A stretch of DNA of 64,000 nt from Pyrinomonadaceae bacterium (lineage in GTDB: Bacteria; Acidobacteriota; Blastocatellia; Pyrinomonadales; Pyrinomonadaceae), in assembly GCA_030841105.1 (NCBI GenBank), contig JAVEDE010000038.1, positions 1 through 64,000 of the forward strand. Reading direction: 5' to 3'. This document shows, piece by piece, positions 53,941 through 62,947 of this stretch (positions within the stretch are counted from its first letter, which is position 1; each line of letters starts with the position of its first letter). Under the pieces are notes generated by a model, which worked only from the letters and a program-made list of their open reading frames with translations, made no database searches and was not told the origin of the DNA. The position numbers were made by a program, and so were the translations under genes.

Positions 53941-55914
53941 ATGGAAGAGATTTTCGGGCGCGGCGGTTTGATCGCGCGCTCGCACCCCGATTACGAATTT
54001 CGTCCCGGCCAGATCCAGATGGCCGAGGCCGTCTTGCGCGCCTTCGAGGAGCGCCGCCACCTGCTCGTCGAGGCGGGCACGGGCACGGGCAAGACTTTGG
54101 CCTACCTCGTCCCCGCGATTGCGGCGGCCACCGCGCGCGGCGAGCGCGTCATCATCTCGACGGGCACGAAGAATTTACAGGAGCAGTTGATGGAGAAAGA
54201 CATCCCCTTCCTCCAACGCGTGCTGCCGAAAAAATTCACCGCCGCCTACATGAAGGGGCGCAACAACTACGCCTGCCTCCAACGCATCAAGCGCGCCGAG
54301 TCCGCGCCCATCCTCGACGGACTCGACGACGTGGATCACTTCGAGGAGGTGCGCCACTGGGCGCGCGACTCGCAGACGGGCGACCGCGCCGAGCTAATCC
54401 AACTGCCCGAAAACCTCTCCTTCTGGCGTCACATAGATGCGCGCTCGGAAATCTGCTTGGGGCAGAAGTGCCCAGACTACGATCCTTGCTTTATCACGCG
54501 CATGCGCCAGCGCGCGCAGGACGCAGACATCGTGATCGTCAATCATCATCTCTTCTTCGCAGACCTCGCGCTTCGCGGCGGCGAGTACGGGCAGGTCTTG
54601 CCCGACTACGGCGCGGTCATCTTCGACGAGGCGCACGCGATTGAAGATGTGGCGGCCGAGTATTTCGGTCATCAGGTGTCGAACTATCAAGTCGAAGACC
54701 TGCTGCGCGACTTGCAACTCGTGCCCGTCACCGACTCGGACGCGAACAAGGAGTTGACGCGCGCGGGCGGGCGCGTCGCGCGCTTTAGCGAACGCTTTTG
54801 GCAGGGCTTTCAAGAGACGCGCGGCGAAGAGGGACGCGCGCCCGTGCTGCCCGGCACGTTCGCGCGCAAGAACGCGCGCGGCGAGATCGAGGCCACCGCG
54901 CTCGGCGACTCTTATCTCAGTCTCGACGGCGCGCTCAACCGCATGGAGACGACGCTCGACGCATTGCGCGAGCAGACGCCCGAAGTGGAGAACCTCGTCC
55001 GGCGCATCCGCGAAGTGCGTTTCGGGTTGGAGTTCATCATCGCGGGCGACGACAAGCGTTACGTCTACTGGATGGAGCGGCGCGGGCGCGGCCTCTTCCT
55101 GCGCGCCTCGCCGATTGACGTGTCCACCTTGTTGCAGGACAAATTGTTCGAGCGCGTCGAGACGGTCGTCATGACTTCGGCGACGCTGGCGAGCGCGGGC
55201 AACTTCACTTTCGCGCGCGAGCGTCTCGGCTTGAATGACGATAAGACCGACGAACTCGTCGCGCCTTCGAGCTACGACTATCAGAACCAGTCGGTGCTCT
55301 ATCTCCCGCCGCGGATGCCCGTGCCGAGTTCGCCGCAGTGGGCAGAGGCGGCGGCGGCCGAAGTCTTGCGGATACTGGAAGTGACGCGCGGGCGCGCCTT
55401 CGTGCTCTCGACGAGTTTGAGCGGCATGCGCTCGCTCTACGAACGCGTCGCGCCGCAGGTTGATTTTCCCTGTCTCATGCAGGGCACGGCGTCGAAGACA
55501 GGACTGCTCGACCGTTTTCGCACGACGCCGAACGCCGTGCTCTTCGCCACTTCGAGTTTCTGGCAGGGCGTGGACGTGCGCGGCGACGCGCTCTCGTGCG
55601 TCATCATTGACAAGCTGCCGTTCGCCGTGCCGAGTGATCCTATCGTCGCCGCGCGGCAGCGTTTCATCGAAGACGCGGGCGGTTCGAGTTTCTACGAGTA
55701 CAGCGTGCCGCAAGCGATCATCTCTCTCAAGCAAGGCTTGGGGCGTTTGATCCGCAGCGCGACGGACAGGGGCGTGCTCTCCGTGCTCGACCCGCGACTG
55801 CGCACGCAAGCCTACGGGCGGCAGTTCATCAAGAGCCTGCCGCCCTGCCGCGTGACTTCCGATCTCTCTGAGGTGGCGCGCGTGTTTGATGAAACAGCGG
55901 CGGTTGTTAGATGA
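53941..55914 (+). CDS. dinG: DinG-type ATP-dependent DNA helicase (XPD family)
   Basis: 657 residues. Superfamily 2 helicase: Walker A EAGTGTGKT (44-52), DEAH at 229-232 (VIFDEAHAIEDVA), and the iron-sulphur cysteines C112, C172, C177 and C183 (ICLGQKCPDYDPC). Motif VI in GLGRLIRSATDRGVL. DinG-like helicases resolve R-loops and replication blocks. GAAGG lies about 13 bases before the ATG. queD follows 54 bases downstream. Confidence 0.93.
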   Translation: MEEIFGRGGLIARSHPDYEFRPGQIQMAEAVLRAFEERRHLLVEAGTGTGKTLAYLVPAIAAATARGERVIISTGTKNLQEQLMEKDIPFLQRVLPKKFTAAYMKGRNNYACLQRIKRAESAPILDGLDDVDHFEEVRHWARDSQTGDRAELIQLPENLSFWRHIDARSEICLGQKCPDYDPCFITRMRQRAQDADIVIVNHHLFFADLALRGGEYGQVLPDYGAVIFDEAHAIEDVAAEYFGHQVSNYQVEDLLRDLQLVPVTDSDANKELTRAGGRVARFSERFWQGFQETRGEEGRAPVLPGTFARKNARGEIEATALGDSYLSLDGALNRMETTLDALREQTPEVENLVRRIREVRFGLEFIIAGDDKRYVYWMERRGRGLFLRASPIDVSTLLQDKLFERVETVVMTSATLASAGNFTFARERLGLNDDKTDELVAPSSYDYQNQSVLYLPPRMPVPSSPQWAEAAAAEVLRILEVTRGRAFVLSTSLSGMRSLYERVAPQVDFPCLMQGTASKTGLLDRFRTTPNAVLFATSSFWQGVDVRGDALSCVIIDKLPFAVPSDPIVAARQRFIEDAGGSSFYEYSVPQAIISLKQGLGRLIRSATDRGVLSVLDPRLRTQAYGRQFIKSLPPCRVTSDLSEVARVFDETAAVVR

Positions 55915-55968
55915 TGTTGACTCGAACGTCGAACAAAGAGTCATTAACACAAGGGAACTGAAGCGAGC

Positions 55969-56352
55969 ATGAGCGGAATGTTTGAAGTGATGATCCAGCG
56001 CAACTTTTCCAGCGCGCACCAGTTGCGCGGCTACAAGGGGAAGTGCGAGAACCTGCACGGGCACAACTACAAGATCGAAATCTTCGCGCGCGGCCGCGAA
56101 CTCGATCACATCGGCCTGCTCGTTGACTTCGGCGACTTGAAGACCGCCGCCGACGAGATCGTCACGTACCTCGACCACCGCAACATCAACGAACTGCCGC
56201 CCTTCGACGCCGAACTCAACCCCTCGGCGGAAAACCTCGCGCGCTACATCCTCGAACGCGTCGCCGCGCGCGTCGGCGACGAACGCGTGCAGGTCTACAA
56301 AGTCCGCTGTTACGAAACGCCGACGAGCGTCGCGACGTACCAGGTCGAATAG
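55969..56352 (+). CDS. queD: 6-carboxy-5,6,7,8-tetrahydropterin synthase QueD
   Basis: Converts dihydroneopterin triphosphate in queuosine/7-deazaguanine synthesis. The 127 residues carry zinc ligands H17, H30, H32 and catalytic-type C26 (SSAHQLRGYKGKCENLHGHN), then LVDFGDLKTA, YLDHRNIN and VRCYETPTSVATY. Full length. A sequence GGGAAC lies ~16 bases upstream. Its stop is followed directly by a heptamer element. No other que genes nearby. Confidence 0.95.
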   Translation: MSGMFEVMIQRNFSSAHQLRGYKGKCENLHGHNYKIEIFARGRELDHIGLLVDFGDLKTAADEIVTYLDHRNINELPPFDAELNPSAENLARYILERVAARVGDERVQVYKVRCYETPTSVATYQVE

Positions 56353-56467
56353 GGGCAGGGGAAAGGTAAGGGGTAAAGGGAAAGACAAAAGCGGGGCGCA
56401 GCCTTGAATGGCCGCGCCCCGCTTTCAGTTTTAACCTTTGCCCTTTTCCCCTTACCCTTTCCCCTAA
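56351..56467. repeat. Heptamer palindromic element 8 (queD/sigma-54 regulator convergent)
   Basis: Arms of GGTAAGG/GGTAAAG/GGGGAAA units. The core contains CAAAAGC and TTTTAACC. In the centre is a GC hairpin: AAAGCGGGGCGC (56389-56400) pairs with GCGCCCCGCTTT at 56413-56424. A nested terminator is likely. It begins at the queD TAG stop. Confidence 0.8.
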
Positions 56468-56471
56468 GTCT

Positions 56472-57860
56472 TTACGGGGTGACGAGCGCGCCGATGTCTA
56501 TGTTGTACTTCCTGATCTTGGAGTAGAGGCGCGGGCGGTAGATGCCGAGAAGATTGGCCGCCGCTTGCTTGTTGCCGCCGGTGCGCTGGAGCGTCTTTTC
56601 GATGACGAGTTTTTCGATCTCTTCGAGCGTGAGGTTGGGCGGCACGTCCCACGCCGCACCCTGCGCCGCGCGCTCCGGCACGCTCCCGTTCTCGAACGGC
56701 AGATCAACCGGCTCGATCTTGTTGGACTTCGCCAAGAGCACCGCGCGCTCCAAGACGTTCTGCAACTCGCGCACGTTGCCCGGCCAGCCGTGCGAAAAGA
56801 GACGCTGGTAGGCGGCCTGCGAGATGCCCGTGATCGGCCGCTGGTACTTGCGCGCGTACATTTTGAAGAAGTGCTCGGCGAGCAGTTGAATGTCCTCGGT
56901 GCGTTCGCGCAGAGGCGGCACGTGGATCGTGATGGTCGAGATGCGATAGAAGAGATCGTCGCGCAGGAGACCGTCGCGGATGGCGTCGGCGGGCGGGCGG
57001 TTGGTCGAGGAGATGAGCCGGAAGTCAACGGCGTAAGTGCGCTCGGAACCGATCTTGCGATAGCTGCGTTCCTGCAAGACGCGCAGGAGTTTCGGCTGCA
57101 ACTCGACGGGCATCTCGGCGATCTCATCGAGCAGGAGCGAGCCGCCCGCGGCGTGTTGGATGAGTCCGTCCTTGTCTGCGTGCGCGCCGGTGAATGCGCC
57201 CTTCGTGTGGCCGAAGAGTTCGGACTCGATCAGTTCCTTCGGGAGCGCGGCGCAGTTCACCTTGATGAAAGGCTTTTTGGCGCGCAGGGAATTGTAGTGG
57301 ATGGCGTTGGCGATCAGTTCTTTGCCCGTGCCCGACTCGCCGACGATGAGGACGTTGGCGTCCGACTTGGCGACCGACTCGATGGTCTCGTAAATCTGCT
57401 GCATCTGCCGCGACGCGCCGATGATGTTGAAGTACTCGGTGCGGGTGGACAGGTTGCGGCGCATCGTCTCGGTCTCGACGATCAACTCGCGGTGCTGGAC
57501 GGCGCGTTCGATCAAGGGCAGGAGCACCTCGAACTCGAAAGGCTTTTCGAGAAACCAGAACGCCCCGGCCTTCGTCGCTTCGATGGCGCGCTGCACCGTG
57601 CCGAAGCCGGTCATCACGATCACTTCCGTGGCGGGCTGCGCGTCCTTGATGTGGCGCAGCACTTCGAGTCCGTCCATGTCGGGCAGTTGCACGTCGCAGA
57701 TCGCCACGTGATGCCCGCCGCGGTCGAACAACTCGATGGCGTCCGCGCCCGTCAGAGCCGTGTCCACCGTATAGCCTTCCTCGACCAGATTCTGCTTGAG
57801 CGAGTCGGCCATCATCGCCTCGTCGTCAACCACCAAAATGCGTACGTCTTTACGATCCAC
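56472..57860 (-). CDS. Sigma-54-dependent response regulator (NtrC family)
   Basis: 462 residues: receiver domain (phospho-Asp D56 in ICDVQLPDMDG), AAA+ domain with Walker A GESGTGKE (174-181) and GAFTGA loop (221-226), and a Fis-type HTH (GNKQAAANLLGIYRPRLYSK). It activates sigma-54 promoters after phosphorylation. It lies downstream of a short histidine kinase gene on the same strand (96 bases; heptamer element between), its likely partner. GTG start with GAGGAG eight bases upstream. No good TGGCAC-N5-TTGC target was found nearby. Confidence 0.95.
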   Translation of the reverse strand: MDRKDVRILVVDDEAMMADSLKQNLVEEGYTVDTALTGADAIELFDRGGHHVAICDVQLPDMDGLEVLRHIKDAQPATEVIVMTGFGTVQRAIEATKAGAFWFLEKPFEFEVLLPLIERAVQHRELIVETETMRRNLSTRTEYFNIIGASRQMQQIYETIESVAKSDANVLIVGESGTGKELIANAIHYNSLRAKKPFIKVNCAALPKELIESELFGHTKGAFTGAHADKDGLIQHAAGGSLLLDEIAEMPVELQPKLLRVLQERSYRKIGSERTYAVDFRLISSTNRPPADAIRDGLLRDDLFYRISTITIHVPPLRERTEDIQLLAEHFFKMYARKYQRPITGISQAAYQRLFSHGWPGNVRELQNVLERAVLLAKSNKIEPVDLPFENGSVPERAAQGAAWDVPPNLTLEEIEKLVIEKTLQRTGGNKQAAANLLGIYRPRLYSKIRKYNIDIGALVTP

Positions 57861-57883
57861 CTTTTGCTCTCCTCAGTGAAAAT

Positions 57884-57970
57884 AAGTGATGAGTGATGGG
57901 TGACAAGTGACGAGTTAAAACAAAAGCCTTGTCTTTAACTCGTCACTTGTCACTCGTTACTCGTCACTTC
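57884..57970. repeat. Heptamer palindromic element 9 (kinase/regulator gap)
   Basis: TGATGAG, TGATGGG, TGACAAG, TGACGAG then AGTTAAAACAAAAGCC, followed by the mirror-image right arm. The right arm encodes the SDE* end of the kinase. One of the clearest examples of the AGTTAAAACAAAAGC core. Confidence 0.85.
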
Positions 57971-58664
57971 TCAGCGGCAGCCGGACGCGCAGGGCGTCGG
58001 AAGCCTGTTCGACCGCGCCGCCGTGCGCGTGTATGACTCTGGCGGCGAGCGCGAGGCGCAAGCCCGCGCCCCCGTTGAAACTGTTGAAAACGTCTTCGTC
58101 GCCGCCCGCGTCCCTGATGCCACGCCATTCGATGAGGGCGGACGGCGGCGTCGCCCCGTTCTCAGCCCCGGCCTCTGTCCCCGTTTCCGCACGGCGCAAG
58201 TTGACGTGCGGGGGGGCGTCCTTCGACGCGAGTTGACGCGCGCTGGCGTGGATGTTTTTGAGCGCCTCCGAGAGGACGGGCGCGTCGAAGTCGCCGCGGT
58301 ACGCGTCGCCGCTATCGTCATCCCCGGCGGGCGTGGGGGCGAAGTCGCCTTCGGTGGCGGCGGCGAGCAGGGCGGCAAGGTCGAGGCGCGGCTTCGGTTG
58401 GAGTTCGAGCGGGCGGCCGAAGCGCACGAGCGTCGTCATGTCGGCGGCGGCGCGTTCGAGTCCGGCCATGATCTTGTTGATGGTTTCGAGTTCGTCCGCG
58501 GGGCGTTCGCTCTTCTCCATGCGCTTGCGCAAAAACGTGGCATAGAGTTTGAGACCGTTAACCTGATTTTTCAGGTCGTGGACGATCTGCACGGAGGCGC
58601 GCCCCAATTCAATCAGGGCGTCCGTGTCGTGTGTGGTAGCTTTTATCGGCTTCATTTTGCTCAC
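57957..58664 (-). CDS. Short sensor histidine kinase with a degenerate ATPase end
   Basis: 235 residues. H-box VQIVHDLKNQVNGLKLYATF with His29. The C-terminal part keeps a G2-like GGAGLRLALAARVIHAHGGA, but no clear N box and no classical G1 box. A loop rich in Gly/Asp/Thr sits between. Probably the partner of the adjacent NtrC-type regulator, possibly with altered kinase activity. Starts GTG 58664 or ATG 58655. The final residues SDE lie in the repeat. Confidence 0.8.
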   Translation of the reverse strand: MSKMKPIKATTHDTDALIELGRASVQIVHDLKNQVNGLKLYATFLRKRMEKSERPADELETINKIMAGLERAAADMTTLVRFGRPLELQPKPRLDLAALLAAATEGDFAPTPAGDDDSGDAYRGDFDAPVLSEALKNIHASARQLASKDAPPHVNLRRAETGTEAGAENGATPPSALIEWRGIRDAGGDEDVFNSFNGGAGLRLALAARVIHAHGGAVEQASDALRVRLPLRSDE

Positions 58665-58869
58665 AAGGCTCGCGCGTCGGGTACTTCTGCCGGTCGCGTG
58701 GAGGACGTTAGGCCGCGCTCTCCATGCGAATTGAACCCGAACGATGCGGCTTTTTGTGTTGCGTTTCGATGCGGCATCTTAGCAAAAAATCTGAGTGTTT
58801 GCTAGTGATACGTTTCGCGGCGGGCGTGAGCCATCTAATTATTTGCCCTCGTTGACTGGAAGGCTGTGA

Positions 58870-59256
58870 ATGGAAGAGAACGGAAACGCGAAATTGACTG
58901 TCCTCGTGGTGGAAGATTTTGCAGATAACCGCTTTATGATGAGAAAGTTACTCGAAATGAGCGGTTATCAGGTGGTCGAAGCGGTGGACGGGCGTGAGGC
59001 CGTCGAGTTGGCCGAGAGCACGCGCCCCGATCTGATCCTGATGGACTTGAGTTTGCCGCGTCTCGACGGCCTCGACGCCACGCGCCGTATCCGCGAACTC
59101 GACGGCCTCGCGCGCGTCCCCATCGTCGCCGTCTCGGCGCACGACACCAACGATTTTCACACCGACGCCCTCGCCGCAGGCTGCAACGAGTACGTCACCA
59201 AGCCCATTGACTTCGCGGAACTGGAAGCTCTTTTGAAGAAACTGCTAGGGAAATGA
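58870..59256 (+). CDS. CheY-like single-domain response regulator
   Basis: 128 residues, only a receiver domain: EDFADNR acidic pair, D59 in LILMDLSLPRLDG, VPIVAVSAH and the lysine of EYVTKPIDF. No output domain, so it probably acts by protein contact or in a phosphorelay with the kinase at 59.9-62.3 kb. Same direction as the RsbRD-like and kinase genes that follow. Confidence 0.93.
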   Translation: MEENGNAKLTVLVVEDFADNRFMMRKLLEMSGYQVVEAVDGREAVELAESTRPDLILMDLSLPRLDGLDATRRIRELDGLARVPIVAVSAHDTNDFHTDALAAGCNEYVTKPIDFAELEALLKKLLGK

Positions 59257-59338
59257 GAGGTCGGAGGTCGGAGGCCGGAGGTCAGTTAAAACAAAAACTG
59301 TCTTCTCCGTCCTTCGGCCTCCGACCTCCGACCTCTGC
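59254..59338. repeat. Heptamer palindromic element 10 (after the CheY-like gene)
   Basis: Left arm: GAGGTCG, GAGGTCG, GAGGCCG, GAGGTCA; core AGTTAAAACAAAAACTGTCTT; right arm: the inverse. Starts in the TGA stop of the receiver gene and ends three bases before the next ATG. Confidence 0.85.
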
Positions 59339-59340
59339 TC

Positions 59341-59850
59341 ATGGCCGAACGTTACGCCGCCCTGCTGAGACAGCACGAGCCCGCGCTCGTGCGCGCCTTC
59401 GTTGATATCGTCTACACGGATCGCCGCACAGACCTGCCCGCACTGCTCTCTTATCATCAACTCATAGACTACCTGCCGGACATTTTCGACGAACTGGCTC
59501 AGGTGTTGGATAGCGCTGCGCTCGACAGCGAAATCGCCGAGGCCGTGCGTTCCCTTCGCATGCACTCGCAGGCGCGTTTCCAGCAGGGCTGTCTGATTGA
59601 CGAAGTGGCACGAGAGTTGATGATTTTACGTGATGTATTACACGATTTTCTGTGGCGCGAAGGCAGAGACGCCACGGAGGGAGACTTTCGGGAACTGCGC
59701 GACGCGCTGCGACGGACGCACCTGTTCGTTGACGAGTTGGTCGCGCAGGCGGTTCTGATTTACGCGACAAGTTTGCGCCCGCAAGTGCGGACGCGCACCT
59801 CCCACTGGCCGCCGCCAAGACGCCGCCGCACGGACTTCCCGGAACACTAA
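59341..59850 (+). CDS. RsbRD N-terminal-like sensor protein
   Basis: 169 residues, mostly helical: LLRQHEPALVRAFVDIVYTD, LPDIFDELAQVLDSAALDSE, HSQARFQQGCLIDEVARELM (the conserved RxxQG...E-LxxL pattern of RsbRD_N) and LHDFLWREGRDATEGDFREL. Such modules are N-terminal sensors of stress-signalling or histidine kinase proteins; here it stands alone, nine bases before the kinase gene. No ribosome site precedes its ATG because the heptamer element reaches it. Confidence 0.7.
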   Translation: MAERYAALLRQHEPALVRAFVDIVYTDRRTDLPALLSYHQLIDYLPDIFDELAQVLDSAALDSEIAEAVRSLRMHSQARFQQGCLIDEVARELMILRDVLHDFLWREGRDATEGDFRELRDALRRTHLFVDELVAQAVLIYATSLRPQVRTRTSHWPPPRRRRTDFPEH

Positions 59851-59859
59851 TTAAGAGCC

Positions 59860-62289
59860 TTGACGAAACGTGGCAAGAACTCTCGCAACCCGCTCGACGT
59901 GCGCACCAAACTTCTGGTGATGCTCGCCGTGCTGTCTCTGCCCCTGCTCATCATCAGCCTCTTCCAACTCGACAGTTACCAGAACAGCCTCATCGAACAG
60001 GCCGGAACTATCGCGCGCATCAAGGCCGTCGCCGCCGAGGGCGCGCTCGACGCGTGGTTGGAGGCGCGCCCGGCAGTCATCGCGCAGGGCGCGTCGCTCC
60101 CGCCCAATTCGGCGGCCGAACTCTACGCGCGCCTGCGCCAGCACGCCTCGCCCGACCCGAACGCCGACGCCGCGATCATCGTCTACGACGCCGCCGGTCG
60201 CGTCGTGCCCGAACCTTCAAACGTGCCGGTCGCACCCGCGCCGCGGACGCGTTCCGGCATGAACATTCATCAGGAGAAGTGGAACGACGGCGTGGAGCGT
60301 CTGACGAGCGAGCGGCAGAGCGCCGCTTACGGGTGGAGCGTGGCGGTCGGCGTGCCGCCCGCGCACAACACCCCGGCGGGTCGCGCCTATCTGGTGCTCA
60401 CGGCGGCGTGGGCGCTGGGGTTGATGGCTTCGAGTTTTCTGGCGATCTGGGCGGTCGGGCGTTTCACCAAGCCGCTGCAACGCCTCGCCGCTTCCGCCTC
60501 GACGCTCGGTGAGGGACAACTGCACGAACGCTTCGCCGTCGAGACCGACGACGAGGTGGGCACGCTCGCCGCCGGGTTCAACGTGATGGCGTCGAGTTTG
60601 GAGACGAAGTTCAACGAACTGCGGACGCAGGGCGCGTTCATCGAAGAGGTGCTCGACAGCCTGCCGCTCGGCGTGGCCGTGCTCGACGCCGGGCTGATCG
60701 TGCGCAAGGCCAACAACGCCTTCGCAGGCATCGTCGGGCGCGACGGCGCGACGCTCGCGGGTCGCGGTTTGTACGAGGCCGCGGCCGGTCTCGCCGTCCT
60801 CAGCGAAGTGGTCGAAGACGTGCGCCGCACGCGTCGCGCCTTCGTCAACTACGGCCTGCCGCTCGAACTCGTCGCGCGCACGAGCGAGCAGCGCGGCGAG
60901 CGCGACGAGGGCGCGAAATACTGGGACGTGATCCTCTGGCCGATGAGCGAACTGAGCGAGGAGCGCGGCGACCTGCTCCTCATACTTTCGGAAGTCTCGA
61001 AGCGCGTGCGCGCGGAGAAGTTGGCGACGGCCGCGTTCGCGGCGGAGAAGTCGCGTGCGGCGGAACTCGAAAGCGTCATCAACCAGATGGACGAGGGCGT
61101 CATCATCGTGGACGGGCGCGGGCGTTACCGCGTCAACCCGGCGGCGGCGCGCATCATCGGGCGCAAGCCCGGCGAGTTCCGCGACGGCGTGGACGCGCTC
61201 ATCGCCGACATGGCCTTGCGCGACCTGCACGGCAACGTCCTGCCCGCCGGTGAGACGCCGCTCGGTCGCGCTCTCTCGCACGGCGAACACGTCTCCGGCG
61301 AACACGTCCAGATCATTCGCGGCGAGGATGAAGAGGGCGTGCTCGCCGTCAGCGCGACGCCGCTCACGGGCGATGGCGGCGGGCGCGAAGGCGTCGTCGC
61401 CGTCTTCCGCGACATCACGCCGGAGGTCAGGCAGTACAAAGAGTTGATGGGCGCATACGACCGCCTGCGCGAGCACGACCGTCTGAAGTCGGCCTTCGTC
61501 GCCAACGTCTCGCACGAACTGCGGACGCCTTTGAACGTCATCATCGGCCTGTGCCAGTTGTTGGAGCGCGACCGCCGCCAGCCGCTCGCGCCCTTGCAGT
61601 CCGAGGCCGTCGTGCGCATGGGACGCAACGCGCGCTCGCTGCTCGAACTCGTCAACGACCTGCTCGACTATTCGCGTCTGGAGGCGGGGCGTTCCGCGCT
61701 GCACCTGGAGAGCGTGGATGTGGCCGCCGTGACGGATGATGTCATCAAGAATTTCGCCGCCGAGGCCGTGGAGAAACGCGTCCAACTGCACGCCGACGTG
61801 TCGCCCGCGCTCGGCTACGTCACGACCGACCGGCACAAACTGACGCAGGTCATCACAAACCTCGTGAGCAACGCCGTGAAGTTCACGGCGACGGGCACGA
61901 TCCGCATCACCGCCGCGCCGCTCGACGAGGCGCGCTGGTTTCTCGAAGTCACGGACACCGGCATCGGCATCTCGCGCGAGGCGCTCAGTTTCATCTTCGA
62001 CGAGTTCCGGCAAGTTGACGACCGCCTCACGCGCCCCTACAGCGGCGTCGGGCTGGGGCTTGCTATCACGCGCAAGATCGTCGAACTGCTCGAAGGCGAG
62101 ATCGCGGTTGAGAGCCGCCCCGAAGAGGGCAGCCGCTTCCGCATCGTCTGGCCGCTCAACTCGCGCCCGCGCACCGGAACCGGCTCGCTCGTCAAAGACG
62201 ACGCCATGAACGCCTTCGAGCAGGAACAGGCTGCGGCTGCGGCCGACCCGCGCCCCGGCCAGTCGAACTTGCGCGCCCGCATGGGGTGA
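59860..62289 (+). CDS. Membrane hybrid-type sensor histidine kinase (Cache-HAMP-PAS-HisKA-HATPase)
   Basis: 809 residues. A first membrane helix (LLVMLAVLSLPLLIISLFQL), an extracytoplasmic ~140-residue sensor, a second helix (AWALGLMASSFLAIWAVGRF), a HAMP linker, two PAS-like domains, HisKA with His552 in NVSHELRTPLNVIIGL, and HATPase_c (NLVSNAVKF, DTGIGISRE, GVGLGLAI). No C-terminal receiver. The start is TTG at 59860, nine bases after the RsbRD-like gene; no suitable ATG exists before the first helix. Probably signals to the CheY-like protein. Confidence 0.93.
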   Translation: MTKRGKNSRNPLDVRTKLLVMLAVLSLPLLIISLFQLDSYQNSLIEQAGTIARIKAVAAEGALDAWLEARPAVIAQGASLPPNSAAELYARLRQHASPDPNADAAIIVYDAAGRVVPEPSNVPVAPAPRTRSGMNIHQEKWNDGVERLTSERQSAAYGWSVAVGVPPAHNTPAGRAYLVLTAAWALGLMASSFLAIWAVGRFTKPLQRLAASASTLGEGQLHERFAVETDDEVGTLAAGFNVMASSLETKFNELRTQGAFIEEVLDSLPLGVAVLDAGLIVRKANNAFAGIVGRDGATLAGRGLYEAAAGLAVLSEVVEDVRRTRRAFVNYGLPLELVARTSEQRGERDEGAKYWDVILWPMSELSEERGDLLLILSEVSKRVRAEKLATAAFAAEKSRAAELESVINQMDEGVIIVDGRGRYRVNPAAARIIGRKPGEFRDGVDALIADMALRDLHGNVLPAGETPLGRALSHGEHVSGEHVQIIRGEDEEGVLAVSATPLTGDGGGREGVVAVFRDITPEVRQYKELMGAYDRLREHDRLKSAFVANVSHELRTPLNVIIGLCQLLERDRRQPLAPLQSEAVVRMGRNARSLLELVNDLLDYSRLEAGRSALHLESVDVAAVTDDVIKNFAAEAVEKRVQLHADVSPALGYVTTDRHKLTQVITNLVSNAVKFTATGTIRITAAPLDEARWFLEVTDTGIGISREALSFIFDEFRQVDDRLTRPYSGVGLGLAITRKIVELLEGEIAVESRPEEGSRFRIVWPLNSRPRTGTGSLVKDDAMNAFEQEQAAAAADPRPGQSNLRARMG

Positions 62290-62294
62290 ACACA

Positions 62295-62384
62295 CAGTGA
62301 CGGGTGACAAGTGACAGGTGACGAGATAAAATCCCGCCATTCCGGGTTCTGACTTGTCACTCGTCACCTGTCACTTGTCACTCT
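62295..62384. repeat. Heptamer palindromic element 11 (after the large kinase)
   Basis: TGACGGG, TGACAAG, TGACAGG, TGACGAG, then ATAAAATCCCGCC...GGGTTC as centre, and the mirrored right arm. The right arm ends nine bases before the next ATG; no ribosome site follows. The kinase stop is nine bases before the element. Confidence 0.8.
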
Positions 62385-62392
62385 TAAAAACT

Positions 62393-62917
62393 ATGTCTGC
62401 CAAACCGAACACCGACGCCGCCGACGCTTCACGGCGAAAAATCTTCATCATCGCAGCCATCGCGAGCGCGCTCCTGATCGCGCTGATCGTCTTCTGGGCA
62501 ACGACGCGCTCACGCAGCACGAGCGTCGCGGGTCAACAGCCGCGACTCGAAGGCGCGCTCCGCGCCGGTTCGCCGGAGTTCGCGCAGGCGCTCGAACGCA
62601 TCGTCGTAGAGCCTAACCCGGACGAGGCTACCGAGTCGCCGCGCCCCGCAGGCGACATCGTGATGACCCTGCGCCCGAAGGTGCGCAATTTCACGGGGCG
62701 CACCATCAGCGGCCTCGAACTGCTGGCGATGGTCGTTGACCTCGACAACAAGCCTGTCCGGCAGCGCACCAAGATCGCCGTCCCGAATGCGGAGACCGGG
62801 ATGTCGGAATTTGAACCGAACAAGGTGATTATGGTTCCGATTTTGATCGAGGGCTTTCGGAAAGATGACGTGCGCGCCAACATCCGCGTCGAAGTGACTG
62901 GCGTGAGGTTCAAATAA
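62393..62917 (+). CDS. Membrane-anchored hypothetical protein
   Basis: 174 residues: a single N-terminal helix (IFIIAAIASALLIALIVFWA) and an extracytoplasmic domain with repeated strands (IVMTLRPKVRNFTGRTISGL, ELLAMVVDLDNKPVRQRTKI, NKVIMVPILIEGFRKDDVRA). The pattern recalls FxLD/DUF2393-like beta-sandwich domains. Function unknown. An upstream GTG frame runs through the repeat and was not used. Confidence 0.72.
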   Translation: MSAKPNTDAADASRRKIFIIAAIASALLIALIVFWATTRSRSTSVAGQQPRLEGALRAGSPEFAQALERIVVEPNPDEATESPRPAGDIVMTLRPKVRNFTGRTISGLELLAMVVDLDNKPVRQRTKIAVPNAETGMSEFEPNKVIMVPILIEGFRKDDVRANIRVEVTGVRFK

Positions 62918-62947
62918 GCGCGTGCGCTTAAGGTCGCCGGAGGAGCG

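Noticed and set aside
54394..56388. A 664-codon frame antisense to dinG and queD
   Set aside because: Shadow of two well-supported genes; no domain pattern in its translation.
60217..62367. A 716-codon open frame antisense to the large histidine kinase
   Set aside because: The kinase has clear conserved domains in the plus strand; the antisense frame is Arg/Ala/Asp/Val-rich, as expected from high GC at third codon positions.
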